In this document: piece after piece, positions 1 to 5,300 of the stretch
Numbering within the stretch: the stretch's first letter is position 1
Layout: every line of letters starts with the position of its first letter
NCBI GenBank assembly: GCA_030447005.1
Contig: JAUJME010000091.1
Span: forward strand, 1-6,510
From: Solirubrobacteraceae bacterium
GTDB taxonomy: Bacteria; Actinomycetota; Thermoleophilia; Solirubrobacterales; Solirubrobacteraceae
Direction: 5' to 3'
Length of the DNA: 6,510 bases
Position numbers and translations under genes: made by a program
Notes under the pieces: generated by a model
What the model saw: only the letters and a program-made list of their open reading frames with translations
What the model was told of the DNA's origin: nothing
Database searches by the model: none

Positions 1-254
1 TCGACGCCGACGCCGACTGCCTGGTCACGCCGTGCCCGCTCTGCCACCTCAACCTCGACCTCCAGCAGCCGCTGGCCGAGCGCACGGTGGGCCGCGAGCT
101 CAACCTGCCGGTCCTCCACCTGCCGCAGCTCGTCGGCCTCGCCCTCGGCCTGGACCCGAAGGAGCTCGGCTTCAGCAAGCACGTCGTCAAGCCCACCGCG
201 GTGATCGACTGGTCGACCTCCGTGGTCGCCGGCGTCGGCGAAGGCGGCTGGTAG
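1..254 (+). CDS. HdrB-like CCG-domain iron-sulfur protein (C-terminal fragment)
   Basis: This is the last 83 codons of a gene that begins before the window; codons start at base 3 and the stop is TAG at 252-254. The fragment contains [15 protein letters not shown], with cysteines at fragment residues 6, 11 and 14. This matches the second CCG (cysteine-rich) domain of heterodisulfide reductase subunit B, where CxxC is the last part of the CCG cluster-binding motif. The following [17 protein letters not shown] stretch is also typical of the HdrB C-terminus. In methanogens HdrB is the catalytic subunit that reduces the CoM-S-S-CoB disulfide. Bacteria, including actinobacteria, carry HdrB-like proteins in complexes whose electron acceptors are often unknown, so the substrate here cannot be stated. 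Related CCG families (GlcF, LutA, SdhE-type) are possible, but the spacing and C-terminus fit HdrB better. The partner genes would lie upstream, outside the window. Two hairpins follow the stop, so this is the last gene of its transcript. Confidence 0.8.
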   Translation, partial: DADADCLVTPCPLCHLNLDLQQPLAERTVGRELNLPVLHLPQLVGLALGLDPKELGFSKHVVKPTAVIDWSTSVVAGVGEGGW

Positions 255-255
255 G

Positions 256-275
256 GCGCCCCGCCGCCGGGGCGC
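256..275 (+). terminator. Hairpin directly after the HdrB-like stop codon
   Basis: GCGCCCC (256-262) and GGGGCGC (269-275) form a perfect 7-bp stem around a 6-base loop, starting 1 base after the stop codon. There is no U-tract behind it. By itself it would be a weak or Rho-assisted terminator, or an mRNA 3'-end stabiliser. It sits 19 bases before a much stronger hairpin. Confidence 0.4.
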
Positions 276-294
276 TCCGGATGGCGAGTGGTTA

Positions 295-331
295 AACGAA
301 GAGGGGGCCCGCCGGCCCCCTCATTCGTTTT
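295..331 (+). terminator. Intrinsic terminator, probably bidirectional
   Basis: AACGAA (295-300) plus GAGGGGGCC (301-309) pair with GGCCCCCTC (314-322) plus TTCGTT (324-329) around a CGCC loop, with one bulged A at 323. That is a 15-bp stem, and it ends in TTTT (328-331). On the minus strand the stem is followed by a short AC-rich stretch with TTAAC, so it may stop transcription from both sides. It separates the HdrB-like gene from the regulatory block. Confidence 0.75.
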
Positions 332-429
332 CCTGTGTGGTGCGTACCCCAGTCCGCCCCGTTGGAAAGCCTGTACTGCGTTGCGAGGACCATAGTGGCG
401 TAGCCCCACCCTCGTGTCGTCCCCTCCCC

Positions 430-459
430 CGGGTGATCTTCGGGTGAGCGAGCGGGTGA
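430..459 (+). repeat. Three direct CGGGTGA repeats, possible operator
   Basis: CGGGTGA occurs at 430-436, 441-447 and 453-459. The start-to-start distances are 11 and 12 bp, so all three lie on roughly the same face of the helix. They sit 47-76 bp before the start codon of the LuxR-type gene. Helically phased direct repeats are typical of sites bound cooperatively by a transcription factor. The binding protein is unknown; the adjacent LuxR-type protein is one candidate, although NarL/LuxR sites are more often inverted. Confidence 0.4.
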
Positions 460-462
460 GGC

Positions 463-486
463 AGGGGGGAAGTCAGCCTCCCCCCT
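463..486 (+). promoter_or_regulatory. 8-bp inverted repeat just upstream of the ribosome binding site
   Basis: AGGGGGGA (463-470) and TCCCCCCT (479-486) are perfect inverted repeats around 8 bases. In RNA this is a stable G/C hairpin ending 3 bases before the Shine-Dalgarno sequence GGAAGG (490-495). It could hamper ribosome loading, mark the mRNA 5' end, or act as a DNA operator. No alternative fold that would make it a switch was recognised. Confidence 0.4.
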
Positions 487-505
487 ACCGGAAGGATGTG
501 CAACG

Positions 506-1153
506 ATGCGGCGCATGCCCCGGGGCCAGGTGAGCGTGCTCGTCTCCCGGTTCGAGGACCTCGTGGCCTACGGGCTGCGGGCGCTGGTCGCCGAGGACCC
601 GAACCTCTCCGTCGTCTGCTCCGACGTCGACCCCGCCGGCCTCTCCGGTGCGATCGCGCGCCACGCCCCCTCGGTGGCGATCCTCAACTTCGGCTCGCTG
701 CGCTCCCCGATCGCCGTCCACGAGCTCCACGGCGAACACCCCGGCACCCGCCTGGTGGTCCTCGCCAACCGGCCGTCGCCGGTCGAGTGCAACCAGCTGC
801 TCGCGTTCGGGGCGACCGCCTGCCTGTCGAAGGAGACCCAGGCGCGCGACATCCTCAACGCCATCCACCTCGCCTCGCGCGGGCTCCACGTCCTCCCGCG
901 CACGCCGCAGGAGTACGGGCTCTCCGAGCCGCCGGGCCCCGAGCTGCTCACGCCGCGGGAGGCCGACGTGCTCGAGCTGCTGCAGGGCGGGCGCTCGAAC
1001 GCCGAGATCGCGATGGAGCTCCACGTCGGGGTGGAGACGGTCCGCACCCACGCGCGCAACATCTACCGCAAGCTCGGCGTCCGCACCCGGCGCGAGCTGA
1101 CCCTGCCCGCCGCCCTCAACCGCGCCGCCGCGGGCGCCCGGCCGGGCCCCTGA
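506..1153 (+). CDS. LuxR/NarL-type regulator with degenerate receiver domain
   Basis: This is a 215-residue DNA-binding transcription regulator. Residues 9-125 align with a response-regulator receiver (VSVLVSRFEDLVAYGLRALV at 9-28; ACLSKE with conserved Lys109 at 105-110). Residues 146-205 form a LuxR-type helix-turn-helix (LLTPREADVLELLQGGRSNAEIA, then VETVRTHARNIYRKLGV). The receiver appears unable to accept phosphate. The acidic pair is Arg15-Phe16, the phospho-acceptor Asp is Asn61 (VAILNFG), and the conserved Ser/Thr is Ala87; only Lys109 remains. It is probably controlled by dimerisation, ligand or abundance rather than a sensor kinase. The ATG at 506 was chosen because GGAAGG lies 10 bases upstream. 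ATG 515 and GTG 530 are possible internal starts and would not affect the domains. No histidine kinase lies beside it. The ECF operon begins 46 bp downstream. The family call is firm; the targets are unknown. Confidence 0.88.
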   Translation: MRRMPRGQVSVLVSRFEDLVAYGLRALVAEDPNLSVVCSDVDPAGLSGAIARHAPSVAILNFGSLRSPIAVHELHGEHPGTRLVVLANRPSPVECNQLLAFGATACLSKETQARDILNAIHLASRGLHVLPRTPQEYGLSEPPGPELLTPREADVLELLQGGRSNAEIAMELHVGVETVRTHARNIYRKLGVRTRRELTLPAALNRAAAGARPGP

Positions 1154-1164
1154 CCGCGGCCCGC

Positions 1165-1190
1165 GTAACCCTCGGCGCCCTCCCGCCGTC
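1165..1190 (+). promoter_or_regulatory. ECF-type promoter motif of the ECF sigma operon
   Basis: GTAACC (1165-1170), 16 bases, then CGTC (1187-1190) matches the general ECF pattern of an AAC-containing -35 and a CGTC -10 at 16-17 bp spacing. Transcription would begin about 7-8 bases after CGTC, at about 1197-1199. That is almost on the GTG at 1200, giving a leaderless or nearly leaderless mRNA. No Shine-Dalgarno sequence precedes that GTG, which is consistent. ECF factors commonly drive their own promoter, so this is probably an autoregulatory site. A near copy precedes the SigB-type gene (5301-5326, minus strand). Confidence 0.6.
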
Positions 1191-1199
1191 CCAGCGCCC

Positions 1200-1784
1200 G
1201 TGAACGTCTCGCTACGGCCGCAGACCGACGCCGACGGGCCGCTCGTGGAGCGCACGCTGGCGGGCGACCTCGACGCCTTCGAGACGCTCGTCGAGCGCCA
1301 CCGCGACGTGGTCTTCCGCGTGGCGGCGCGCATCGTCGGGCGCGAGGCCGCCGAGGACGTCAGCCAGGACGCCTTCCTGCGCGCGTTCCACCGCCTGGAG
1401 CGGTTCCGCGGCGACGCCCCGTTCCGCTCCTGGCTGCTCCAGATCACCCACCACGCGGCGGTCGACGCCGCGACGCGGCGGCGCGTCGAGGTCGATGATG
1501 CCGAGGCGGCCGCCGACGCGCCGGAGGGCGACCGCCAGCGGCTGCCGGCGATGCGCCTCGAGCAGCGCGAGCAGCGCCAGCGGCTCGAGGCCAAGCTCCA
1601 GCGGCTGAGCCCGCCGCACCGGGCCGTCCTCGTCCTGCGCGACCTCGAGGGCTTCACCTACGAGGAGATCGCGGGGATGACGGAGAGCCCGCTCGGGACC
1701 GTCAAGGGCCGGCTGCACCGCGCTCGCGGCGAGCTCATCGAGCTGCTGCGGGCGAACACCTACGACTGGGAGCTGCCGCGATGA
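1200..1784 (+). CDS. ECF (group 4) RNA polymerase sigma factor
   Basis: This 194-residue protein has the two-domain layout and length of an extracytoplasmic-function sigma factor. Region sigma-2 is at about 26-95 (DAFETLVERHRDVVFRVA, AEDVSQDAFLRAFHRL, FRSWLLQITHHAAVDA). A charged linker runs from about 96 to 129. Region sigma-4 is at about 130-184 (LQRLSPPHRAVLVLRDLEGF, then TYEEIAGM and PLGTVKGRLHRARGEL). It directs core polymerase to a small stress regulon, usually while restrained by an anti-sigma factor encoded next door. There is no C-terminal SnoaL extension, so it is not an ECF41-type protein. The start is GTG at 1200; it has no Shine-Dalgarno sequence but lies just after an ECF-type promoter. 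The stop overlaps the next start as ATGA (1781-1784), implying translational coupling with the 85-residue protein. The exact ECF group cannot be fixed by eye. Confidence 0.93.
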   Translation: MNVSLRPQTDADGPLVERTLAGDLDAFETLVERHRDVVFRVAARIVGREAAEDVSQDAFLRAFHRLERFRGDAPFRSWLLQITHHAAVDAATRRRVEVDDAEAAADAPEGDRQRLPAMRLEQREQRQRLEAKLQRLSPPHRAVLVLRDLEGFTYEEIAGMTESPLGTVKGRLHRARGELIELLRANTYDWELPR

Positions 1785-2038
1785 CCGGCTCCGAACGCCC
1801 CGACGGGCCCGACGGCGACGCGCCGGCCGACCCCGCCGAGGCGCGGCTGCTCGAGCTGATGGCGCCGCTGCGGGCCGAGCGGCCCAGCGGCGACCCCGGG
1901 ATGGCGCTCGCCGTCGTCTCCCGGGCGCGCTGGCAGACCCAGCTGCGCGGGGCGCTGCGGCTCGCGGGACAGCTCGTGGCCTCGGTGGCCGACGCCGCCT
2001 CGCTGCTGCTGGGCCGCGGCCGGAGGCGGGAGTCGTGA
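1781..2038 (+). CDS. Small protein in anti-sigma position, family not recognised
   Basis: This 85-residue protein overlaps the ECF gene by four bases (ATGA) and the following gene by four (GTGA), so all three are probably translated together. The N-terminus (1-20) is acidic, Pro/Gly-rich and probably disordered. Residues 20-32 (EARLLELMAPLRA) look like a short helix. Residues 55-78 (LRGALRLAGQLVASVADAAS, then LLLG) form a moderately hydrophobic, possibly membrane-associated helix followed by RGRRR, a positive flank suggesting that the C-terminus stays in the cytoplasm. It has no cysteines or histidines, so it is not a zinc-binding ZAS anti-sigma factor. By position it is the best candidate for restraining the ECF sigma factor, but no known anti-sigma fold is visible. 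It could instead be an accessory subunit of the membrane protein encoded next. Confidence 0.7.
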   Translation: MTGSERPDGPDGDAPADPAEARLLELMAPLRAERPSGDPGMALAVVSRARWQTQLRGALRLAGQLVASVADAASLLLGRGRRRES

Positions 2039-2853
2039 GTCCCGTCCTCCTGACGATCCTCGACCGCGCCGGCGAGACCTTGGGGGCGGGCCTGCCCCGG
2101 GTCGGCGCGGCGCTCGTGCTGGGGATCCTCGGCGTCCTGCTGGCCCGGTTGATCGGGCGGCTGCTGACCCGCGGCCTGAGCGCCGCCGGGGCCGACGGGT
2201 GGGGCGAGCGGGCGGGGATCCACGACAGCCTCGAGCGCCTCGGCGCGCCGCGCTCGCTGTCGAAGACCGCCGGGCGCGCCGCCCGGATCGCGCTGACGGT
2301 CGTCGCGGTGCTCGCCGCGCTGAGCCTGCTCGGCCTCGGCTTCCTGCGCGAGTCGATCAACGAGGTCGTCCTCTTCCTGCCGCGTCTGCTCGTCGGCCTC
2401 GCGCTCGTCGTCGCGGGCGCGGTGATCGGGACCCTCGCCCGCGAGCGGGCCGACCGGCTCGCCGCGCAACTGGACATCCCCGGGCCGGTCGGCCGCGGCG
2501 TCGAGGTCCTGATCTTCGCCATCTTCGGGCTCACCGCCCTCGCCCAGATCGGCGTGAGCACGTCGATCCTCACCGCGCTGGGCGGCATCCTCGTCGCCGG
2601 CGCGGTGCTCAGCGCCGCCCTGGCGTTCGGGCTCGGCGGCCGCGAGGTGGCGCGCGCGGTCAGCAGCGGGCGGGCGGTCCGCGGCGCGTTCGAGGTCGGC
2701 CAGCGCAGCGCGGTGGCGGGCGTCCGCGGCGAGATCGTCGCGCTCGACTCCGCGGCGGCCGTGGTGCGGACGGACGCCGGCACGCGGGTGCGCATCCCCC
2801 ACCACATGCTGCTCGAGGAGATCGTGGAGGTGGAGGGCGGGGCGCCGGGCTGA
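2035..2853 (+). CDS. Short MscS-related membrane protein (TM-helix/MscS-like)
   Basis: This 272-residue integral membrane protein has about five predicted TM segments: 21-43, 82-103, 111-135, 155-175 and 178-200. The last is Gly/Ala-rich (GGILVAGAVLSAALAFGLGG), like the pore-lining TM3 of MscS. It is followed by a small beta-rich part at 218-265 with GEIVALDSAAAVVRTDAGTR and IPHHMLLEEIV, which corresponds to the MscS beta domain (MscS itself has an IPN motif there). The large C-terminal alpha/beta vestibule of true MscS is absent. The layout therefore fits the conserved-TM-helix, MscS-like group common in actinobacteria and cyanobacteria. Gating by membrane tension is known for MscS but unproven here. 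The GTG at 2035 overlaps the previous stop. As the last gene of the ECF operon it may be the target or the sensor of the envelope response. Confidence 0.8.
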   Translation: MSPVLLTILDRAGETLGAGLPRVGAALVLGILGVLLARLIGRLLTRGLSAAGADGWGERAGIHDSLERLGAPRSLSKTAGRAARIALTVVAVLAALSLLGLGFLRESINEVVLFLPRLLVGLALVVAGAVIGTLARERADRLAAQLDIPGPVGRGVEVLIFAIFGLTALAQIGVSTSILTALGGILVAGAVLSAALAFGLGGREVARAVSSGRAVRGAFEVGQRSAVAGVRGEIVALDSAAAVVRTDAGTRVRIPHHMLLEEIVEVEGGAPG

Positions 2854-2872
2854 GGGCGAACTCCCCCCGGCG
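2843..2872. terminator. Candidate hairpin between the convergent operons
   Basis: CGCCGGG (2843-2849) pairs with CCCGGCG (2866-2872), and inside it GGG (2854-2856) pairs with CCC (2863-2865). The CTGA left out as a bulge contains the stop codon of the MscS-like gene. Only 25 bp separate the two converging genes, so a shared terminator is expected here. There is no T-run on either side, so the terminator call is weak. Confidence 0.3.
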
Positions 2873-2878
2873 GGTCGC

Positions 2879-4435
2879 TCAGGCCGCGGACTCGCGGCGG
2901 GGGGCGTAGAGGCGGACGGTCGCGGCCTTGCCCCTCAGCGGCGCGGAGGATCGCTCCTCGAAGTCGGCGCCGAGGGAGCCGAGGGCGCGCAGCGTGGTCT
3001 CCGTGATGAGGACGTCGTCGCCGGTCGTCCGGGTGGCCGCCTCGACGCGGGCGGCCGTGTTGACCGGATCTCCGATGACGGTGAAGTCGCGCCGGCCACC
3101 CCCGCCGACCGTTCCGACCACGACGCGCCCGGAGTTGACGCCGACTCCCACCCGGAGCCGGCCGGCCAGGCCGCGGCGGACGAGCTCGGCGATCTCGCAT
3201 GCGGCGGCGACCGCGCGCGCCGCGTGATCGGGATGGCGCTCGGGAGCGCCGAAGACCGCCAGCAGGCCGTCGCCGATGAACTTGTTGGCATGCCCGCCGT
3301 GCCGGCCGATCACCGGGACGACCACCTCGTAGAGCTCGTTGAGGCTCGCGACGACCTCCTGCGCGGCGGCGGCCTCGGCGAAGGTCGTGAACCCGCGCAC
3401 GTCGACGAACACGATGGAGACCTCGAGGTCCTCGCCCCGGAGGTTCGTGCCCTCGGTCATGACACGCTGGGTCAACGCCGGATCGACGAAGGCGCCGAAC
3501 GCCTCGTAGAGCTGCTCGCGCTCGCCGAGCCCGGTGACCATCGCGTTGAACGACGCGGCGAGCTGGCCCGTCTCGTCGGTGGCGACGACGGGGACCCGCA
3601 CGGCGAGATCGCCGGCGGCGACACGGCGGGTCGCGTCGCGGAGGTCGACGATCGGGCCTGAGACGGCATCGGCGAGTACGAGGCTGAGCCACATCGAGAT
3701 GGCCGCGCTCACGGCGAAGGCGACGATGGCGGCGAGCCCGATGGTCTCGAGCTCTCGCGTGTTCTCGGTGACCAGCCCGGCGACGACGACGGCCGCGCCC
3801 CAGGTGACCATCGGCACCGCCACGAGCAGGCGCCAGTGCAGCGGGACTGCCGCGACGTCGGGCGGCGACCCGGCCGGCAACCGCTCGCCCACGGCCTCGA
3901 GCACGGGCCGCATGCCGAGCTCCAGCGCGATGTAGCGCAGGACGGCGGAGGACACGTAGAACAGGTAGGACACCGGGAACAGCAGCGCCGCGTGGGAGGC
4001 GGGCAGCTCGAGCAGCGCGGCCAGGACGAGGCTCGCGAAGGCGGCACCGATCGCTCCGATCAGATGGAGGCTCGGACGGCGGACGAGCTCGAGTGGCAGC
4101 ACCGCTGCCGCCGACCACGCCCGAAGCGACGCGTCGTCGTCGCGGCCGCCGCCGGCGAGCCAGTCGCGGACGGGCGCTGCGGCCCGGCGGAGCCCGATCC
4201 CCGCTACGACGTTCTCCACGACGTACCCGGCCGCCGAGCACGCCGCGAAGACGGCCAGCTCGTCGACACGCACATCGACGTAGAGCGCCACGACCGCGAG
4301 GCCGAATCCGGCCACGACGATGCCGTTGAGGACGATCCCCGCGGCGCAGGCATCGATGTAGCGGACGCCGGTTCGGCGGTACACGCTGCGCGGCGGGCCC
4401 TCGAAGACCCCACGGTGACGCCCCCGCCATGTCAT
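2879..4435 (-). CDS. Membrane-anchored HAMP-domain class III adenylate cyclase
   Basis: This 518-residue enzyme makes cAMP from ATP. About six TM segments (28-53, 58-82, 120-142, 148-170, 200-222, 230-256) lead into a HAMP domain (about 255-305; SGPIVDLRDATRRVAAGDLA, then ETGQLAASFNAM) and a class III cyclase domain (about 335-510). All expected active-site residues are visible: metal-binding Asp345 (FVDVRGFT) and Asp389 (KFIGDG), adenine-selecting Lys385 and Asp450 (RRDFTVIGDP), and transition-state Asn459 and Arg463 (VNTAAR). The Lys/Asp pair predicts adenylate rather than guanylate cyclase activity. The 6TM-HAMP-cyclase layout matches Mycobacterium tuberculosis Rv1318c/Rv1319c/Rv1320c/Rv3645. 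The TM region has no obvious large extracellular sensor domain, so the signal may be lipid or membrane state. ATG 4435 has GGGAGA 10 bases upstream. It lies 51 bp after the SigB-type gene on the same strand, so co-transcription is likely. Confidence 0.93.
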   Translation of the reverse strand: MTWRGRHRGVFEGPPRSVYRRTGVRYIDACAAGIVLNGIVVAGFGLAVVALYVDVRVDELAVFAACSAAGYVVENVVAGIGLRRAAAPVRDWLAGGGRDDDASLRAWSAAAVLPLELVRRPSLHLIGAIGAAFASLVLAALLELPASHAALLFPVSYLFYVSSAVLRYIALELGMRPVLEAVGERLPAGSPPDVAAVPLHWRLLVAVPMVTWGAAVVVAGLVTENTRELETIGLAAIVAFAVSAAISMWLSLVLADAVSGPIVDLRDATRRVAAGDLAVRVPVVATDETGQLAASFNAMVTGLGEREQLYEAFGAFVDPALTQRVMTEGTNLRGEDLEVSIVFVDVRGFTTFAEAAAAQEVVASLNELYEVVVPVIGRHGGHANKFIGDGLLAVFGAPERHPDHAARAVAAACEIAELVRRGLAGRLRVGVGVNSGRVVVGTVGGGGRRDFTVIGDPVNTAARVEAATRTTGDDVLITETTLRALGSLGADFEERSSAPLRGKAATVRLYAPRRESAA

Positions 4436-4445
4436 CCGATCGGAT
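4434..4445. repeat. 12-bp perfect palindrome over the cyclase start codon
   Basis: ATCCGATCGGAT reads identically on both strands, and its left edge covers the first two bases of the cyclase ATG. It lies between the Shine-Dalgarno sequence GGGAGA and the start. It could be a small operator or occur by chance. A 12-bp palindrome of mixed composition is uncommon, but one instance proves nothing. Confidence 0.3.
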
Positions 4446-4462
4446 TCTCCCAGGAGAGGTCA

Positions 4463-4479
4463 CGGCGCGGCCGGCGCCG
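4463..4479 (-). terminator. GC hairpin between the SigB-type gene and the cyclase
   Basis: CGGCGC (4463-4468) and GCGCCG (4474-4479) form a 6-bp stem around a 5-base loop, 7 bases beyond the sigma stop codon. No U-tract follows. It may partially attenuate read-through into the cyclase or simply reflect GC-rich composition. Confidence 0.25.
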
Positions 4480-4486
4480 CGGATGC

Positions 4487-5290
4487 CTACGCCTCCTCCG
4501 CCGCCATCTGGTTGAGCTCGGCGAGCGAGCGGCGCAGGAGGCGGCTGACCTGCATCTGGGAGATGCCGAGCCACGAGCCGATCTCCGACTGGGTCATCTC
4601 CTGGTGGAAGCGGAGCTCGACGATCCGGCGCTCGCGGGCGGGGAGGCGAGCGAGCAGGCCGGCGGCGGTCAGTGCGTCGTCGCTGCGCGCGTAGCCGTCG
4701 TCCTCGCCGCCGAGGCGCTCGATCAGCGTTTCCGCCTCCGGCTCGCGGGTCGCGGGGCGGTCGAGGGAGACGGGGTGCATGGCGTGGTCGAGCTCGCGAG
4801 CCTCGAGCACGCGCTCGACCGGCTCGCCGAGCCGCTCGGCGACCTCGGCGGCGGTGGTCGGCCGCCCGAGCGCCGCCGTCGCGGCCTCCTGGGCGCGGCC
4901 GAGCTTGAGGTTGAGCTCCTGGAGGTCGCGCGGGACCCGGATCGTCCAGCCCTTGTCGCGGTAGTGGCGGCGCAGCTCGCCGGTGATGGTCGGGACCGCG
5001 TAGGCGCCGAACGGCGTGTCGCGGTCGAGGTCGAAGCCGTCGATCGCCTTGAGCAGGCCGAGGGCGGCGACCTGCTCGAGGTCCTCGAGCGGCTCGCCGC
5101 CGCGGTGGTAGCGCCGTGCGAGGGAGCGGGCGAGCGGCATCAGGCCGTGGACGGCGGCGCGGCGCGCCGCCTGCGTCCCCTCCCGCCGCGCGCGCTCGAC
5201 GAGCGCGCGATCGGTCCGGTCGCGGGAGACGGAGCGCAGCCGGATCGGCGCGTGGTCGGGGAAGCGGGGAGAAGACTCGGGGGTTGCCAT
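4487..5290 (-). CDS. SigB/SigF-type alternative sigma factor (group 3 sigma-70)
   Basis: This 267-residue sigma factor has regions sigma-2, -3 and -4 but no region 1.1, like SigB, SigF and SigG of the stress/sporulation group. Sigma-2 is at about 41-112 (GEPLEDLEQVAALGLLKAID, then FDLDRDTPFGAYAVPTITGE and LRRHYRDKGW). Sigma-3 is at about 118-175 (IRVPRDLQELN; RPTTAAEVAERLG). Sigma-4 is at about 205-262 (LLARLPARERRIVELRFHQE, then MTQSEIGSWLGISQMQVSRL). It would redirect polymerase to general-stress promoters. ATG 5290 is chosen because homology begins shortly after it and an ECF-type promoter motif ends 10 bases upstream. There is no Shine-Dalgarno sequence; the frame stays open further upstream only because stops are rare in GC-rich DNA. 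No anti-sigma (RsbW/SpoIIAB) or antagonist gene adjoins it, unlike many SigF loci, so control may be transcriptional or encoded elsewhere. The adenylate cyclase follows after 51 bp. Confidence 0.93.
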   Translation of the reverse strand: MATPESSPRFPDHAPIRLRSVSRDRTDRALVERARREGTQAARRAAVHGLMPLARSLARRYHRGGEPLEDLEQVAALGLLKAIDGFDLDRDTPFGAYAVPTITGELRRHYRDKGWTIRVPRDLQELNLKLGRAQEAATAALGRPTTAAEVAERLGEPVERVLEARELDHAMHPVSLDRPATREPEAETLIERLGGEDDGYARSDDALTAAGLLARLPARERRIVELRFHQEMTQSEIGSWLGISQMQVSRLLRRSLAELNQMAAEEA

Positions 5291-5300
5291 CCCGCGTTCA

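Larger units (their letters stand above)
332..505 (+). other. Non-coding leader/promoter region of the LuxR-type gene
   Basis: This stretch lies between the terminator and the LuxR-type gene and contains no convincing gene. Its A+T content is somewhat higher than the coding DNA around it, especially at 358-400. I could not place a -35/-10 pair with acceptable spacing: TTGGAA (362-367) has no TANNNT-like element 16-18 bases downstream. The promoter of the regulator presumably lies here. The repeats and hairpin at its 3' end are listed separately. Confidence 0.5.

Noticed and set aside
344..370. SigB-like promoter on the minus strand (GCTTTC, 15 bases, GGGTAC)
   Set aside because: It resembles a GTTT/GGGTA promoter only loosely. 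It points toward the terminator and the 3' end of the HdrB-like gene with no gene to transcribe, so chance is the simplest explanation.
362..396. Housekeeping promoter TTGGAA ... CATAGT before the LuxR-type gene
   Set aside because: The spacer would be 23 bases, well outside the 16-18 expected for the main sigma factor.
496..1203. ATG at 496 opening a 235-codon frame over the LuxR-type gene
   Set aside because: It directly abuts the Shine-Dalgarno sequence with no spacing and gives an Arg/Pro/Ala-rich product. The frame from 506 encodes a clear LuxR protein.
1212..4574. Very long open frame (over 1,100 codons) on the minus strand, antisense to the ECF operon and overlapping the cyclase in another frame
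   Set aside because: The product is an Arg/Ala/Pro/Gly-rich low-complexity string with no domain. In DNA this GC-rich, stop codons are rare in off-frames. The overlapping genes on both strands have clear domains.
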